Positions 33,896 through 42,497 of a stretch of DNA of 64,000 nucleotides are shown in pieces. Position 1 is the first letter of the stretch; every line of letters starts with the position of its first letter. The stretch spans positions 62,001 through 126,000 of the forward strand of contig NZ_PQHZ01000012.1 in NCBI RefSeq assembly GCF_003385185.1, written 5' to 3'. Position numbers and translations under genes: made by a program. The stretch comes from Amycolatopsis palatopharyngis (lineage in GTDB: Bacteria; Actinomycetota; Actinomycetes; Mycobacteriales; Pseudonocardiaceae). The notes beneath the pieces were generated by a model. It was not told where the DNA came from. It worked only from the letters and a program-made list of their open reading frames with translations, and ran no database searches.

Positions 33896-33928
33896 ATCTC
33901 AATCACCCCTGCCAGCTCCCGAGGAGGA

Positions 33929-36460
33929 GTGTTGACCGCCGAGGCCCTGCCCGCCGAGCTGCGGCGCGCGATCGTGCAGATCGCCAGGACGCCGCGCCTG
34001 CTGGTCGCCTGCGACTACGACGGCACTCTCGCGCCGATCACGGCCAACCCCGACGAGGCCCGACCGCTACCCGAGTCCGTCGGTGCGTTGCGATCGCTCG
34101 CCGGGCTGCACGAGACCACCGCGGCCGTGATCTCCGGTCGTGCCCTGCGCGACCTCGCCACCCTGTCCCGCCTGCCCGCCGAGGTACACCTCGTCGGCAG
34201 CCACGGCTCCGAGTTCGACATCGGCTTCGTGCACGCGCTCGACACGAGCGCGCGGGAGCTGCACCGCAGGCTGGAAACCGAACTGGAACAGCTGGTGCTG
34301 GACGTACCGGGGGTGACTCTGGAGGTCAAGCCGGCAAGCATCGCCGTGCACGTGCGCCGCGCCGAACATTCGGCGGGCCGCAGGGTGCTGGAGGCGGTCC
34401 ACAGCGGACCATCCAACTGGGACGGCGTCTCGGTGACCGACGGCAAGGAGGTCGTCGAACTCGCCGTGGTCCAGACCGACAAGGGTAAAGCGCTGGACAC
34501 GCTGCGTCACCAGGCGGGCGCCACCGCGGCGGTGTTCATCGGCGACGACGTCACCGACGAGAAGGCGTTCGCCCGGATCACCGGCCCGGACCTCGGCGTG
34601 AAGGTCGGGGAGGGCGAGAGCCTCGCCCAGTACCGCGTTCCGGACACCATCGACGTCGCGACCGTGCTGGCGTTCATGCTCGAGGAGCGGCGCAACTGGC
34701 TCTACGGCGAGCAGGCGCCCCCGATCGAGCGGCTGTCCATGCTGGCCAGTGAGCGCGCGGTCGCGCTGGTCACCCCGGACGCCCGGCTGAACTGGCTGTG
34801 CCACCCCGGCCCCGACGCGCCCGCCGTGTTCGCCGACCTGCTCGGCGGCCCCGGCGCAGGCCACTTCTCGATCAAGCCGGACCGCAACGGCCTGCCGCTC
34901 GGCCAGCGGTACCTGCCGAACACGATGACCGTCGAGACCCGCTGGTCGCGTCTGCTGGTCACCGACTACCTCGAGCCCGAGAGCCCACAGCACCGCACCG
35001 ATATCGTCCGGGTGATCTCCGGCGAGACCACCGCCGCCGTGGTGTTCGCGCCCCGCCCCGAGTTCGGCGGCGTGCCGGTGCGGCTGCTGCCCGAGGACGA
35101 CGGCCTGCGGGTGCTGGGCACCTCGGAGCCGATCGTTCTGCGCGCACCCGGCGTTCGGTGGGAGATCACCTCGGACGGCCTGCACGACACCGCGTCGGCG
35201 ATCGTGCAGCCGACACCGGACAAGCCGGTCGTACTCGAACTTCGCTGTGGTACGACAGATCTCGGTCCGCACGAGTTGTCCGAAATAGACCGTCGGCGCC
35301 GAGCGGGCGGGTACTGGAGCGACTGGGCGACCACGTTGAAGCTGCCGCCCGTCGAGTCCGAGATGGTGGCGCGTTCCGCGCTGACCCTGCGTGGCCTGGT
35401 GAACACCGACACCGGCGGGATCATGGCTGCGGCCACGACCTCGCTTCCGGAGGAGATCGGCGGCGTCCGCAACTGGGACTACCGCTACTGCTGGATTCGC
35501 GACGCGGCGATGACCGTGCGCGAACTGGTCGCGCTGGGCTCGATGACCGAGGCCGAGGGCTATCTGGAGTGGCTGCACGGCGTGCTCGCGACGCTGGCGG
35601 GCCCGGAACGGCTGCACCCGCTGTACACGCTGGCCGGCACGCAGATCGGCGCGGAGGCCGTGATCGACTCGCTGCCCGGCTACAAGGGTTCACGACCGGT
35701 GCGTGTCGGCAACCTGGCCAACCACCAGGTGCAGCTCGACGTGTTCGGGCCTGTCGTGGAGCTGGTGGTCGCCATGGCGGAGGCCCGGGGCGAGTTGCGG
35801 GACCACGACTGGCAGCTGGTGCGCGCGATGGCCGAGGCCGTCACGCGGCGCTGGTCGGAGCCGGACCACGGCATCTGGGAAGAGCGGCACGTGCCGCGGC
35901 ACCGGGTGTACTCACGGGTGATGTGCTGGGTCACGATCGACCGCGCGGTCAAGCTCGCCGAGGTCTACGGGCGGAACGTGCCCGCGGGCTGGGTCGAGCT
36001 GCGCGACACGATCGCGGCCGACGTGCTCGAGCACGGGTGGAACGCCGAGGTCCGGGCGTACACGACGGCCTACGACGGTACGGACCTCGACGCGGCCTCA
36101 CTGTTCGTGGGACTGTCCGGCCTGCTCGACCCGCAGGACGAGCGGTTCCAGTCGACGGTGACCGCGATCGAGGCGGAGCTGCGCAGCGGATCCACCGTGT
36201 ACCGGTATCGGCGTGACGACGGCCTGCCAGGCGATGAGGGCGGCTTCCACCTGTGCGCGGCGTGGATGATCGAGGCGTACCTGCTCACCGGACGACGGAC
36301 CGAGGCGGAGGAGCTGTTCGAGCAGCTCGTCGACGCGGCCGGCCCGACCGGGCTGCTGCCGGAGCAGTACGACCCCGTCGCCGAGCGCTCGCTGGGCAAC
36401 CACCCACAGGCCTACTCCCACATCGGCCTCATCCGCTGCGCCAACCTGCTGGCGCAGTAG
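33929..36460 (+). CDS. Fusion of trehalose-6-phosphate phosphatase (OtsB) and GH15 trehalase/glucoamylase-like domain
   Basis: GTG 33929 or TTG 33932 starts 843 residues; GAGGAG at 33921 suits TTG better. Residues about 15-250 are a HAD phosphatase: LLVACDYDGTLAPI (Asp29, Asp31), AAVISGRALRDL, SHGSEFD and FIGDDVTDEKAF (about 205), all OtsB signatures. From about 265 a GH15 domain follows: ERAVALVTPDARLNWLCHPGPDAP, NWDYRYCWIRDAAMTV, GIWEERHVPRHRVYSRVMCWVTIDRA (Glu near 650, likely acid) and GLLPEQYDP (Glu near 811, likely base). GH15 in actinobacteria includes trehalases. One chain could both finish trehalose synthesis and degrade it or another alpha-glucan. Both sets of catalytic residues look intact. 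Confidence 0.93.
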   Translation: MLTAEALPAELRRAIVQIARTPRLLVACDYDGTLAPITANPDEARPLPESVGALRSLAGLHETTAAVISGRALRDLATLSRLPAEVHLVGSHGSEFDIGFVHALDTSARELHRRLETELEQLVLDVPGVTLEVKPASIAVHVRRAEHSAGRRVLEAVHSGPSNWDGVSVTDGKEVVELAVVQTDKGKALDTLRHQAGATAAVFIGDDVTDEKAFARITGPDLGVKVGEGESLAQYRVPDTIDVATVLAFMLEERRNWLYGEQAPPIERLSMLASERAVALVTPDARLNWLCHPGPDAPAVFADLLGGPGAGHFSIKPDRNGLPLGQRYLPNTMTVETRWSRLLVTDYLEPESPQHRTDIVRVISGETTAAVVFAPRPEFGGVPVRLLPEDDGLRVLGTSEPIVLRAPGVRWEITSDGLHDTASAIVQPTPDKPVVLELRCGTTDLGPHELSEIDRRRRAGGYWSDWATTLKLPPVESEMVARSALTLRGLVNTDTGGIMAAATTSLPEEIGGVRNWDYRYCWIRDAAMTVRELVALGSMTEAEGYLEWLHGVLATLAGPERLHPLYTLAGTQIGAEAVIDSLPGYKGSRPVRVGNLANHQVQLDVFGPVVELVVAMAEARGELRDHDWQLVRAMAEAVTRRWSEPDHGIWEERHVPRHRVYSRVMCWVTIDRAVKLAEVYGRNVPAGWVELRDTIAADVLEHGWNAEVRAYTTAYDGTDLDAASLFVGLSGLLDPQDERFQSTVTAIEAELRSGSTVYRYRRDDGLPGDEGGFHLCAAWMIEAYLLTGRRTEAEELFEQLVDAAGPTGLLPEQYDPVAERSLGNHPQAYSHIGLIRCANLLAQ

Positions 36461-36467
36461 GTCCGGA

Positions 36468-36493
36468 CCGACCGCCTGCAGCCGCTCGGTCGG
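36468..36493 (+). terminator. Possible terminator after the otsB-GH15 gene
   Basis: CCGACCG (36468-36474) pairs with CGGTCGG (36487-36493) across 12 bases, just after the stop codon. The stem is short. Confidence 0.4.
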
Positions 36494-36505
36494 GTTGTGA
36501 GCCAG

Positions 36506-36625
36506 TCACAACAGCACGTTCAGCAGCACCGTCAACAGGACCGAGAGCAACACCGAGGCGATGATCATGGTGAGGCATCCGGCTCCGCCGCCGAGAAACC
36601 TGACCTCGCTCCTGCCTATACGCAT
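36506..36625 (-). CDS. 39-residue membrane protein (GGGAGC-type)
   Basis: The frame ATG 36625 to TGA 36506 encodes 39 residues. The first part reads MRIGRSEVRFLGGGAGCLTM and the rest is a single hydrophobic helix (IIASVLLSVLLTVLLNVLL). The GGGAGCLTM...SVLLTVLLNVL pattern recurs in small actinomycete proteins as I know them, which supports a real gene. The function is unknown. It lies just behind the terminator of the TetR gene, and no clear ribosome site is visible. It faces the end of the otsB-GH15 gene. Confidence 0.7.
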   Translation of the reverse strand: MRIGRSEVRFLGGGAGCLTMIIASVLLSVLLTVLLNVLL

Positions 36626-36641
36626 ACAAGGGCCGGTACCC

Positions 36642-36672
36642 GGCCGGAGGCGGGTCAAACCCGCCTCCGGCC
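36642..36672 (-). terminator. Strong hairpin after TetR gene
   Basis: A perfect 14-base stem (GGCCGGAGGCGGGT, 36642-36655, with its complement at 36659-36672) closes on a three-base loop, four bases beyond the TetR stop codon. Confidence 0.85.
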
Positions 36673-36676
36673 CTGG

Positions 36677-37282
36677 TTACCGGCGTTCCCCTGGCTCGCC
36701 GCGGTGGCCGAGGATGACGATCCGGGCGGCATCCACCGACTTCCGCACCACCAGTTCGACACTGTAGCCGTGGACGGCGAAGACTCCGTCGAGCTGGAAA
36801 GCCGCGTAGCCGTGGGCCTGGGTGAGCAGCTGCTCCATCAGCTCCAGCGCTTCACTCGGACCGGACGACACGGCCAGGCACAACATCAGGAACTCGTCCA
36901 TCAGCGTGCGGGTCTGCTCGTGCAGCTCGGCGTACTGCGGTCCGCGCAGCCCAGCCGCGAACACGACCTGCAGGCCGGCACGGCGCGTGATCAGGTACTC
37001 GGTGTAGGCACCAGCGGCCGCCGCCAACTGTTCGCCGGGCTCGGTGTGTGCCGTGGTCGCCTGCCGAACCGACGCTGAAAGCTGCTGCGCGACGGTGCAC
37101 GCGACGGCGGCCAGCAAGCTGTCACGGTCGGCGAAATGCCGGTAGGGGGCGCCGGGGCTCACCTTGGCCCTGCGCGCAACCTCGGCCACCGAAAAGGCGT
37201 GCATCCCCTGTTCGGCGATCAGGTCGAGCGAAGTGGCGACCAGCGTCGAGCGCAGGTCGCCGTGGTGGTACTTGCCGGACAT
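36677..37282 (-). CDS. TetR-family regulator
   Basis: A 201-residue protein starting SGKYHHGDLRSTLVATSLDL, a well-known TetR sub-group start. The helix-turn-helix is FSVAEVARRAKVSPGAPYRHFADRDSLLAA (about 30-58). The C-terminal domain (WHG-like) has GLRGPQYAELHEQT. It is divergent from an alcohol dehydrogenase gene, with a perfect 8+8 palindrome between them. It probably represses both until an alcohol or aldehyde ligand binds. Confidence 0.92.
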   Translation of the reverse strand: MSGKYHHGDLRSTLVATSLDLIAEQGMHAFSVAEVARRAKVSPGAPYRHFADRDSLLAAVACTVAQQLSASVRQATTAHTEPGEQLAAAAGAYTEYLITRRAGLQVVFAAGLRGPQYAELHEQTRTLMDEFLMLCLAVSSGPSEALELMEQLLTQAHGYAAFQLDGVFAVHGYSVELVVRKSVDAARIVILGHRGEPGERR

Positions 37283-37312
37283 GCCGCGTTGCCCCTCCCT
37301 GCTACCGGCAGA

Positions 37313-37330
37313 TGTAAGAGACCTCTTACA
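37313..37330. promoter_or_regulatory. TetR operator for the alcohol dehydrogenase promoter
   Basis: TGTAAGAG-AC-CTCTTACA is a perfect palindrome with eight-base arms, 31 bases from the TetR start and 66 from the dehydrogenase start. Confidence 0.88.
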
Positions 37331-37395
37331 CTGTAGGTCGCATGCACATCGAGCTATCTGTGGACCCGGAACGATCGGATCCTTGGGAGGGTTTC

Positions 37396-38445
37396 ATGAC
37401 CACGACCACGCGCGCCATCGCCGCACCCGCCCCGGGCGCCGCGCTGGAACCGACGACGATCGAGCGCAGGGACCTGCGCGCGGATGACGTGCTCATCGAC
37501 ATCGCCTTCGCTGGTATCTGTCACAGCGACATCCACCAGGCTCGGGAGGAGTGGGGCCGCGCGATCTTCCCGATGGTGCCGGGGCACGAGATCGCCGGAA
37601 TGGTCGCCGCGATCGGCGAGGGTGTCACGGAGTACCGCGTCGGGGATCGGGTCGGGGTCGGCTGCATGGTCGACTCCTGTGGTGAGTGCGAGCACTGCCG
37701 CGCGGACAGCGAGCAGTTCTGCGTACGGGGCAACGTGCAGACCTACAACGGGGTGGGTTTCGACGGCGAGAACACCTACGGCGGATACAGCCAGCAGATC
37801 GTCGTCAAGGACTCCTTCGTCTGCCGCATTCCGGACGGGATCGGCCTTGACGTCGCTGCCCCGCTGCTCTGCGCGGGCATCACCACGTACTCCCCACTGC
37901 GCCGTTGGGGTGCCGGCCCCGGCAAGAAGGTCGCCGTGGTCGGGCTCGGCGGGCTCGGGCACATCGGCGTCAAGCTCGCCGCTGCCCTGGGTGCGGAGGT
38001 CACGGTACTCAGCCAGAGCCTGAAGAAGCAGGAGGACGGGCTGCGACTCGGCGCCACGGAGTACTTCGCCACCTCCGACGAGTCGACGTTCAAGCAGCTG
38101 CGGGGCCGGTTCGACCTCATCCTCAACACCGTCTCGGCGCCGCTGCCGGTGGACTCATACCTGTCGCTGCTGCGACCCGGCGGCGCGATGGTGAACGTCG
38201 GCGCCCCGAGCGAACCGCTGTCCTACAGTGCGTTCTCCTTGATCGGCGGGAACAGGGTGCTCGCCGGCTCGATGATCGGCGGCATCGCCGAGACGCAGGA
38301 GATGCTGGACTTCTGCGCACAGCACGGAATTGGCGCGGAGATCGAGCTCGTCACGGGCGAGCAGGTGAACACCGCCTACGAGCGGGTGCAGAACAGCGAC
38401 GTCCGCTACCGCTTCGTCATCGACACCGCCACCCTCGGCGGCTGA
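37396..38445 (+). CDS. Zinc-dependent alcohol dehydrogenase (cinnamyl-alcohol-dehydrogenase type)
   Basis: ATG 37396 follows GGGAGG; a start at 37342 is less likely. The 349-residue product has catalytic zinc ligands Cys42 (GICHSD), His64-Glu65 (PGHE) and Cys159 (LLCAG), and structural zinc ligands Cys95, Cys98, Cys101 and Cys109. The nucleotide loop is [14 protein letters not shown]. This matches the NADP(H)-dependent CAD/YahK group, which reduces aldehydes to alcohols. Control by the divergent TetR protein suggests a response to a toxic aldehyde or alcohol. Confidence 0.94.
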   Translation: MTTTTRAIAAPAPGAALEPTTIERRDLRADDVLIDIAFAGICHSDIHQAREEWGRAIFPMVPGHEIAGMVAAIGEGVTEYRVGDRVGVGCMVDSCGECEHCRADSEQFCVRGNVQTYNGVGFDGENTYGGYSQQIVVKDSFVCRIPDGIGLDVAAPLLCAGITTYSPLRRWGAGPGKKVAVVGLGGLGHIGVKLAAALGAEVTVLSQSLKKQEDGLRLGATEYFATSDESTFKQLRGRFDLILNTVSAPLPVDSYLSLLRPGGAMVNVGAPSEPLSYSAFSLIGGNRVLAGSMIGGIAETQEMLDFCAQHGIGAEIELVTGEQVNTAYERVQNSDVRYRFVIDTATLGG

Positions 38446-38508
38446 TCACCCGCCGCGAGACATGCGCCCCGCCTCGCCGTGCGTGTGCCTCGCCCGAACG
38501 CCACTCGG

Positions 38509-38538
38509 TGCCACCCCGCGCAGACACGCGGGGTGGCA
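38509..38538. terminator. Bidirectional terminator between convergent genes
   Basis: TGCCACCCCGCG (38509-38520) pairs perfectly with CGCGGGGTGGCA (38527-38538) over a six-base loop, between the dehydrogenase stop and the stop of the 1197-residue protein gene. Confidence 0.85.
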
Positions 38539-38552
38539 TCGAGCGGCACTTC

Positions 38553-41500
38553 CTAGCGGACGACCTTCGCCTTGCCCACCTGCACGTCGATCGTGCCCTC
38601 GGCGGGTGTGTTCAGCTCATCGCCGCCATAGCGCACCGACAGCTCGTAGCGGCCGGGCTTGAGCGCCTTGGCTGGGATGGTCACCGTGACCGTCCCGTTC
38701 TCCGCCACGATGCCCGTGCCCAACAGCCGATCACCGTGTAGCAGTTCCACCGTTCCCGAAACCGGGACGGCCGAGCCGACAGTGAGGTCGATCGGACTGT
38801 CGTGGCGGAACGTCACCTGCGCCGCGTCACCCGCGACGCTGGTGACCGCCTTGGCGACCTGAACGTCCACAGTGCCCTCCGCGGGCAGGTTCGCCTCGTC
38901 GCCGCTGTAGCGAACGGACAGCTCGTGGCTTCCCGGCGCGAGCGCCGTGGCCGGGATGGCCACAGTGGCCGTGCCGTTCTCCGGCACGGTGGCGGTACCG
39001 ACCACCCGGTCACCGTCGAGCACCTCCACCGTTCCCGACACCGGGTTCTCCGAGCGGACCGTGACGCCGACCTGTCCCTGCTGGCCGTAGTTCAGCTGTG
39101 CCGGAGTTCCGCTGACCGACGCGACCGCCTTCTCGATGGGTTCGAGCCAGATGTTGCGGTACTGCACCGGGTTCCCGTGGTCCTGCAACCGAATCGCACC
39201 GGTGAACGGGCCTTCGGGGATGGATCCCCCGGTGGGACCGGTGATGGCGACGTCGTCGTGCACGGTCACCCCGTTCCACACCACGGTGACCCGGGCATCG
39301 GCGACCTTGTTCCCCGCGTCGTCGTACCTGGCGGCGCGGAACTCGATGTCGTAGCTCTGCCAGGTTTCCGGTTCCGTTGCGGCGTTGACGTCCGGCGGCT
39401 TCTGCAGGTAAATCGCCCCTGCCTCGTTGTTGTCGAGCGTCGGGTCGCCGAACGAGTCCAGAACCTGGATCTCGTAGCGCTCCTGCATATAGACACCGCT
39501 GTTGCCGCGATCCTGTCCGGTCACGTCCGGCGGCAGCTGGGGCACCTTGAACTCCACGTGCATCCGGTAGTCACCGAAGGCCTGCTTGGTCCGCAGATCG
39601 CCCCCTGCGACCTCCATGGCACCACCGTCGACACGTTTCCAGCTGGGCGAGCGTCCGTCGGTATGCAGCCATTCGGACAGATCGCCGCCGCCGAAGAGGG
39701 TGATCCGCTCACCGGGCTCACGAACGGAGATGAGGTCGAGGTTGACGTGACCGGTGTCTTCTCCGTCCACTCTGTATTCAACGGTGTTGGCCCCGGCACG
39801 CAGATTCAGCTTCTCGTTCTTGGTCGCCCACTCCTTCCAGGTCACTGTGGACGGCAGAACGGTTTGTTTCACCTTGTCCCCGTTGACGTAGATGCTGACC
39901 GTCTTGTCACCGGTGAACGGGTTCGGGCCGTTGGAGTACCGCAGGCCGACGTCGTAGGCGCCTTCCTTGTCGACCTCGACGCGCATCGTGGTGGACGCGC
40001 CAGGCTCACCGAAACCGGCCACGAAGCCGACACCAGAGTGACCGGCGTGATCGTTGTCCACCCGTGCTCCGCCCTCGAGACGGGCTTCCTCGGCCTCGTA
40101 GAAGACCTTGGTCGCATCCTGCTGCTCACCGGGGATCGCGTTGAGCGTGTACCACGCCTCGGTGTTCCAGAGTTGCTCCCCGTTCGCGGCCGCGAACGGA
40201 CGAGGCGACCGCAGGTGAACCACTCGGCCCGGCTTCAGTCCGTCGATCGCGAGGGTGACTGTCTTGCCGTCGGCCGAAACCTCGGCAGCGGCGACGGTCA
40301 GGGTCTCCTCATCCACCTTCGGGCCGCCGTAGGCAGGTGTCGGCACGTAGCGCCACTGCTCGACCTGGTAGCTCTGCGCGATGTTCTCCACGGCCTCCGC
40401 GGACAACGGCTGGGTGTACTCGATCGCGAAGCCGTCCTCTGTGGCGCTCATGGACTTCATGTCGAACGTGTTCTCACCGTTGGGCGCCAGTTTCTGCAGG
40501 CCGTACTTCAGTTTGCCCGGCTCGCTCCAGTTGCCCCCTTCGCCGATTCCGCCGACGTAGACAGCCCCGTCGGGACCGACGACGGTCCGGTTGATACCGG
40601 CCTCGAGTCCTGCCGAATGCCGGAACACCGCGCCCTGGTACTCGCCGTGCACCTTCTCCAACGAGGCACGCTGGAGCCCGCCGTAGGTCACGTCACCGAA
40701 GAGCATCTGGCCGGCGAACGGGCCCTCCTCAAGCAGAACCGGATTGCTCGGGGAGTTGCCGATCTCGTTCTGTGGCAACCACAGGACCGGCTGGGTCACC
40801 GGTTTGTCGTCGAACGGACCGTCCGGGTTGGTGTAGTGGTTGAAGAACCGGTCCTGCTTGACGTGCAACAGCTTGGAGGACGGCAGCCAGCCACCCTGGT
40901 TGTCCATCGCGAAGAGTTCGCCCTCGGGTCCCCAGCCCATTCCGTTGGGCGTGCGCAGGCCACCCGCGACGTAGCTGACCTCCCCGGTCTCCCGGTTCAC
41001 CTTGATGCTGGTGCCCCGGTTCTCCGCGGGTTGCGGGTCGGTCGTCGCGCCGCCCTGGTTGATCGCGACCGACAGGTTGACGTAGAAGTTCTCCTCGTCG
41101 TGCAGCAGCCCGAAGGCGAACTCGTGAAAGTTTCCGCCGTAGGGCCACTCGGCGAGCGTGCCGTGCTCGAGGAGCCCGTCACCATCGCTGTCCGGTGTGA
41201 GCTCGGTGAGCCGGTCCCGCTCGGAGACGTAGATGGAGCCGTCGACGACTGCCACGCCCATCGGGTTCAGCAGATCCGTGGCGACCTTTGTCACCGTCAC
41301 CTCGTCAGGTCCGGTCGCCTCGGTGACGTTGTCCAGGAGGAAGACCTCCCCTGGCTCGGGATCCTCCACAGGGCCTGCGGGGCTCACCGAGCCGGAGGTC
41401 ACGACCACGAGCTGGTTGTCCTCGGTCCAGTCCATCGCCGCCACCATCGGCTGGAAACCGTCCGGCCGCAGGTCGGTGAGGGTGTAGTTCGGATTCACCG

Positions 41501-42146
41501 AGTCCAGCGGGAGCCCGTCACCGGGAGTGTCGTTGTCGCCCTCGCAGTACTTGCGTCCCGGAGCCGTCACGCGTACGACACCGGCGTCCGTACTCAGCAC
41601 CGAGTTCGGCACCACGGTGAAGTCCGTGGCACCCGGCGGCTGCCACGCCAGGGTCAGCTGCTGGTCGTAACGCGCCTCGAAGTACTCGATTCGCAGTGCG
41701 TGGTACCCGGGAGTCAGCGTGACGGAGCCGTCCTTCGGCTCGGCCGCATGCAGCCCGTCGTGATCGATGACGAGCTGGTCGTCGATGTACAGCCGCGAGC
41801 CGTCGTCACTGGTCAACCGGAAGGTGTAGTCCCCTTCGGCCGGGATGTTGATGTTGGCGATGACGTGGGACAGGAAGTTGTCCTCGAACCCGAACTCATC
41901 GGCGCTGCTGAAGTCGATCGCGGGCATCAACTTGTCGACATTCGGCGTCGTGCCGGGCTTGAGCTCGCAGATTTGTTCCAGGGACTGACGCAGATCGAAG
42001 GTGCGCAGCGTGACGCCTGGTTCTTGAGACGGGAGATCCTGAGCGGCGGCGACAGGCGCGCCGATGGTGGCCACGGAACCGAGCAGGGCGACACCGAGGA
42101 GGCCGATCAGACCCCTCCGACGTCTCTGAAGTCTTCGCGACTGCAT
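38553..42146 (-). CDS. Large secreted multi-domain carbohydrate-related protein (PA14, propeller, CBM, 3-keto-disaccharide hydrolase domain, Ig-like repeats)
   Basis: A 1197-residue protein; ATG follows GGAGG. Domains in order: twin-Arg-like signal peptide (RRRRGLIGLLG, cleavage near AAAQD); PA14 at about 75-185 (GDYTFRLTSDDGSRLYIDDQLV); a sorbosone-dehydrogenase/NHL-type propeller at about 225-600 (LLNPMGVAVVDGSIYVSERD, GLRTPNGMGWGPEGELFAMD); CBM6/35-like at about 680-805 (YEAEEARLEGGARV); DUF1080/3-keto-disaccharide hydrolase-like at about 808-1003 (LFGGGDLSEWLHTDG, GNSGVYMQERYEIQVLD); and two Ig-like repeats (about 1005-1097 and 1100-1192). It should act outside the cell on a glycan or glycoside. 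The exact substrate is unknown. Confidence 0.92.
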   Translation of the reverse strand: MQSRRLQRRRRGLIGLLGVALLGSVATIGAPVAAAQDLPSQEPGVTLRTFDLRQSLEQICELKPGTTPNVDKLMPAIDFSSADEFGFEDNFLSHVIANINIPAEGDYTFRLTSDDGSRLYIDDQLVIDHDGLHAAEPKDGSVTLTPGYHALRIEYFEARYDQQLTLAWQPPGATDFTVVPNSVLSTDAGVVRVTAPGRKYCEGDNDTPGDGLPLDSVNPNYTLTDLRPDGFQPMVAAMDWTEDNQLVVVTSGSVSPAGPVEDPEPGEVFLLDNVTEATGPDEVTVTKVATDLLNPMGVAVVDGSIYVSERDRLTELTPDSDGDGLLEHGTLAEWPYGGNFHEFAFGLLHDEENFYVNLSVAINQGGATTDPQPAENRGTSIKVNRETGEVSYVAGGLRTPNGMGWGPEGELFAMDNQGGWLPSSKLLHVKQDRFFNHYTNPDGPFDDKPVTQPVLWLPQNEIGNSPSNPVLLEEGPFAGQMLFGDVTYGGLQRASLEKVHGEYQGAVFRHSAGLEAGINRTVVGPDGAVYVGGIGEGGNWSEPGKLKYGLQKLAPNGENTFDMKSMSATEDGFAIEYTQPLSAEAVENIAQSYQVEQWRYVPTPAYGGPKVDEETLTVAAAEVSADGKTVTLAIDGLKPGRVVHLRSPRPFAAANGEQLWNTEAWYTLNAIPGEQQDATKVFYEAEEARLEGGARVDNDHAGHSGVGFVAGFGEPGASTTMRVEVDKEGAYDVGLRYSNGPNPFTGDKTVSIYVNGDKVKQTVLPSTVTWKEWATKNEKLNLRAGANTVEYRVDGEDTGHVNLDLISVREPGERITLFGGGDLSEWLHTDGRSPSWKRVDGGAMEVAGGDLRTKQAFGDYRMHVEFKVPQLPPDVTGQDRGNSGVYMQERYEIQVLDSFGDPTLDNNEAGAIYLQKPPDVNAATEPETWQSYDIEFRAARYDDAGNKVADARVTVVWNGVTVHDDVAITGPTGGSIPEGPFTGAIRLQDHGNPVQYRNIWLEPIEKAVASVSGTPAQLNYGQQGQVGVTVRSENPVSGTVEVLDGDRVVGTATVPENGTATVAIPATALAPGSHELSVRYSGDEANLPAEGTVDVQVAKAVTSVAGDAAQVTFRHDSPIDLTVGSAVPVSGTVELLHGDRLLGTGIVAENGTVTVTIPAKALKPGRYELSVRYGGDELNTPAEGTIDVQVGKAKVVR

Positions 42147-42312
42147 CTACTTCCTCCTAGGAATCGACCGTGGCGACGGCAGTGGCCTCCATCACACGTT
42201 GGATACTTCCTCATGAAATCAGCAAAAGTCTAGAGTGAATCCGCAGAAGTTTGCTCGTGAGCTTCATAAGTTCGGGGCGTGCGCCACCCAGGCGGTTGAT
42301 CAGCAGGAAGGG

Positions 42313-42496
42313 CTAGGCGAGCGACGTGGTGAGGTGCCGCCACGCGGACCGGGAGACCAGCAGGGCGCCCGCGGCGGGGGCCTTGGAGTCCCGGATGGCA
42401 ATCCGCGCCCCGGCGAAGGCCACCTCGACACAGTCCGCGTTGTTACCTCCGGCGGTGGCTGCTCTTGACCCAAGCGGTTTCCACAGCGGTCTCCAA
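42313..42496 (-). pseudogene. DUF397 gene broken by a frameshift
   Basis: Read on the minus strand from TTG 42496, the first frame gives METAVETAWVKSSHRRR and then a stop. The adjacent frame continues exactly where a DUF397 protein should: AGGNNADCVEVAFAGARIA, IRDSKAP and AWRHLTTSLA to the TAG at 42313. One extra base near 42453-42456 (in the run ccaccgccgg) explains the break; removing it restores a 60-residue protein. It lies directly after the truncated XRE gene. A sequencing error cannot be excluded. Confidence 0.8.
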
Positions 42497-42497
42497 G

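Noticed and set aside
36642..36672. Operator for the 39-residue protein
   Set aside because: The 14-base stem with a three-base loop directly after the TetR stop is better explained as a terminator.
38802..42233. Very long open frame on the plus strand opposite the secreted multi-domain protein
   Set aside because: It mirrors the codon pattern of the minus-strand gene, has no domain match and no ribosome site; a typical high-GC antisense shadow.
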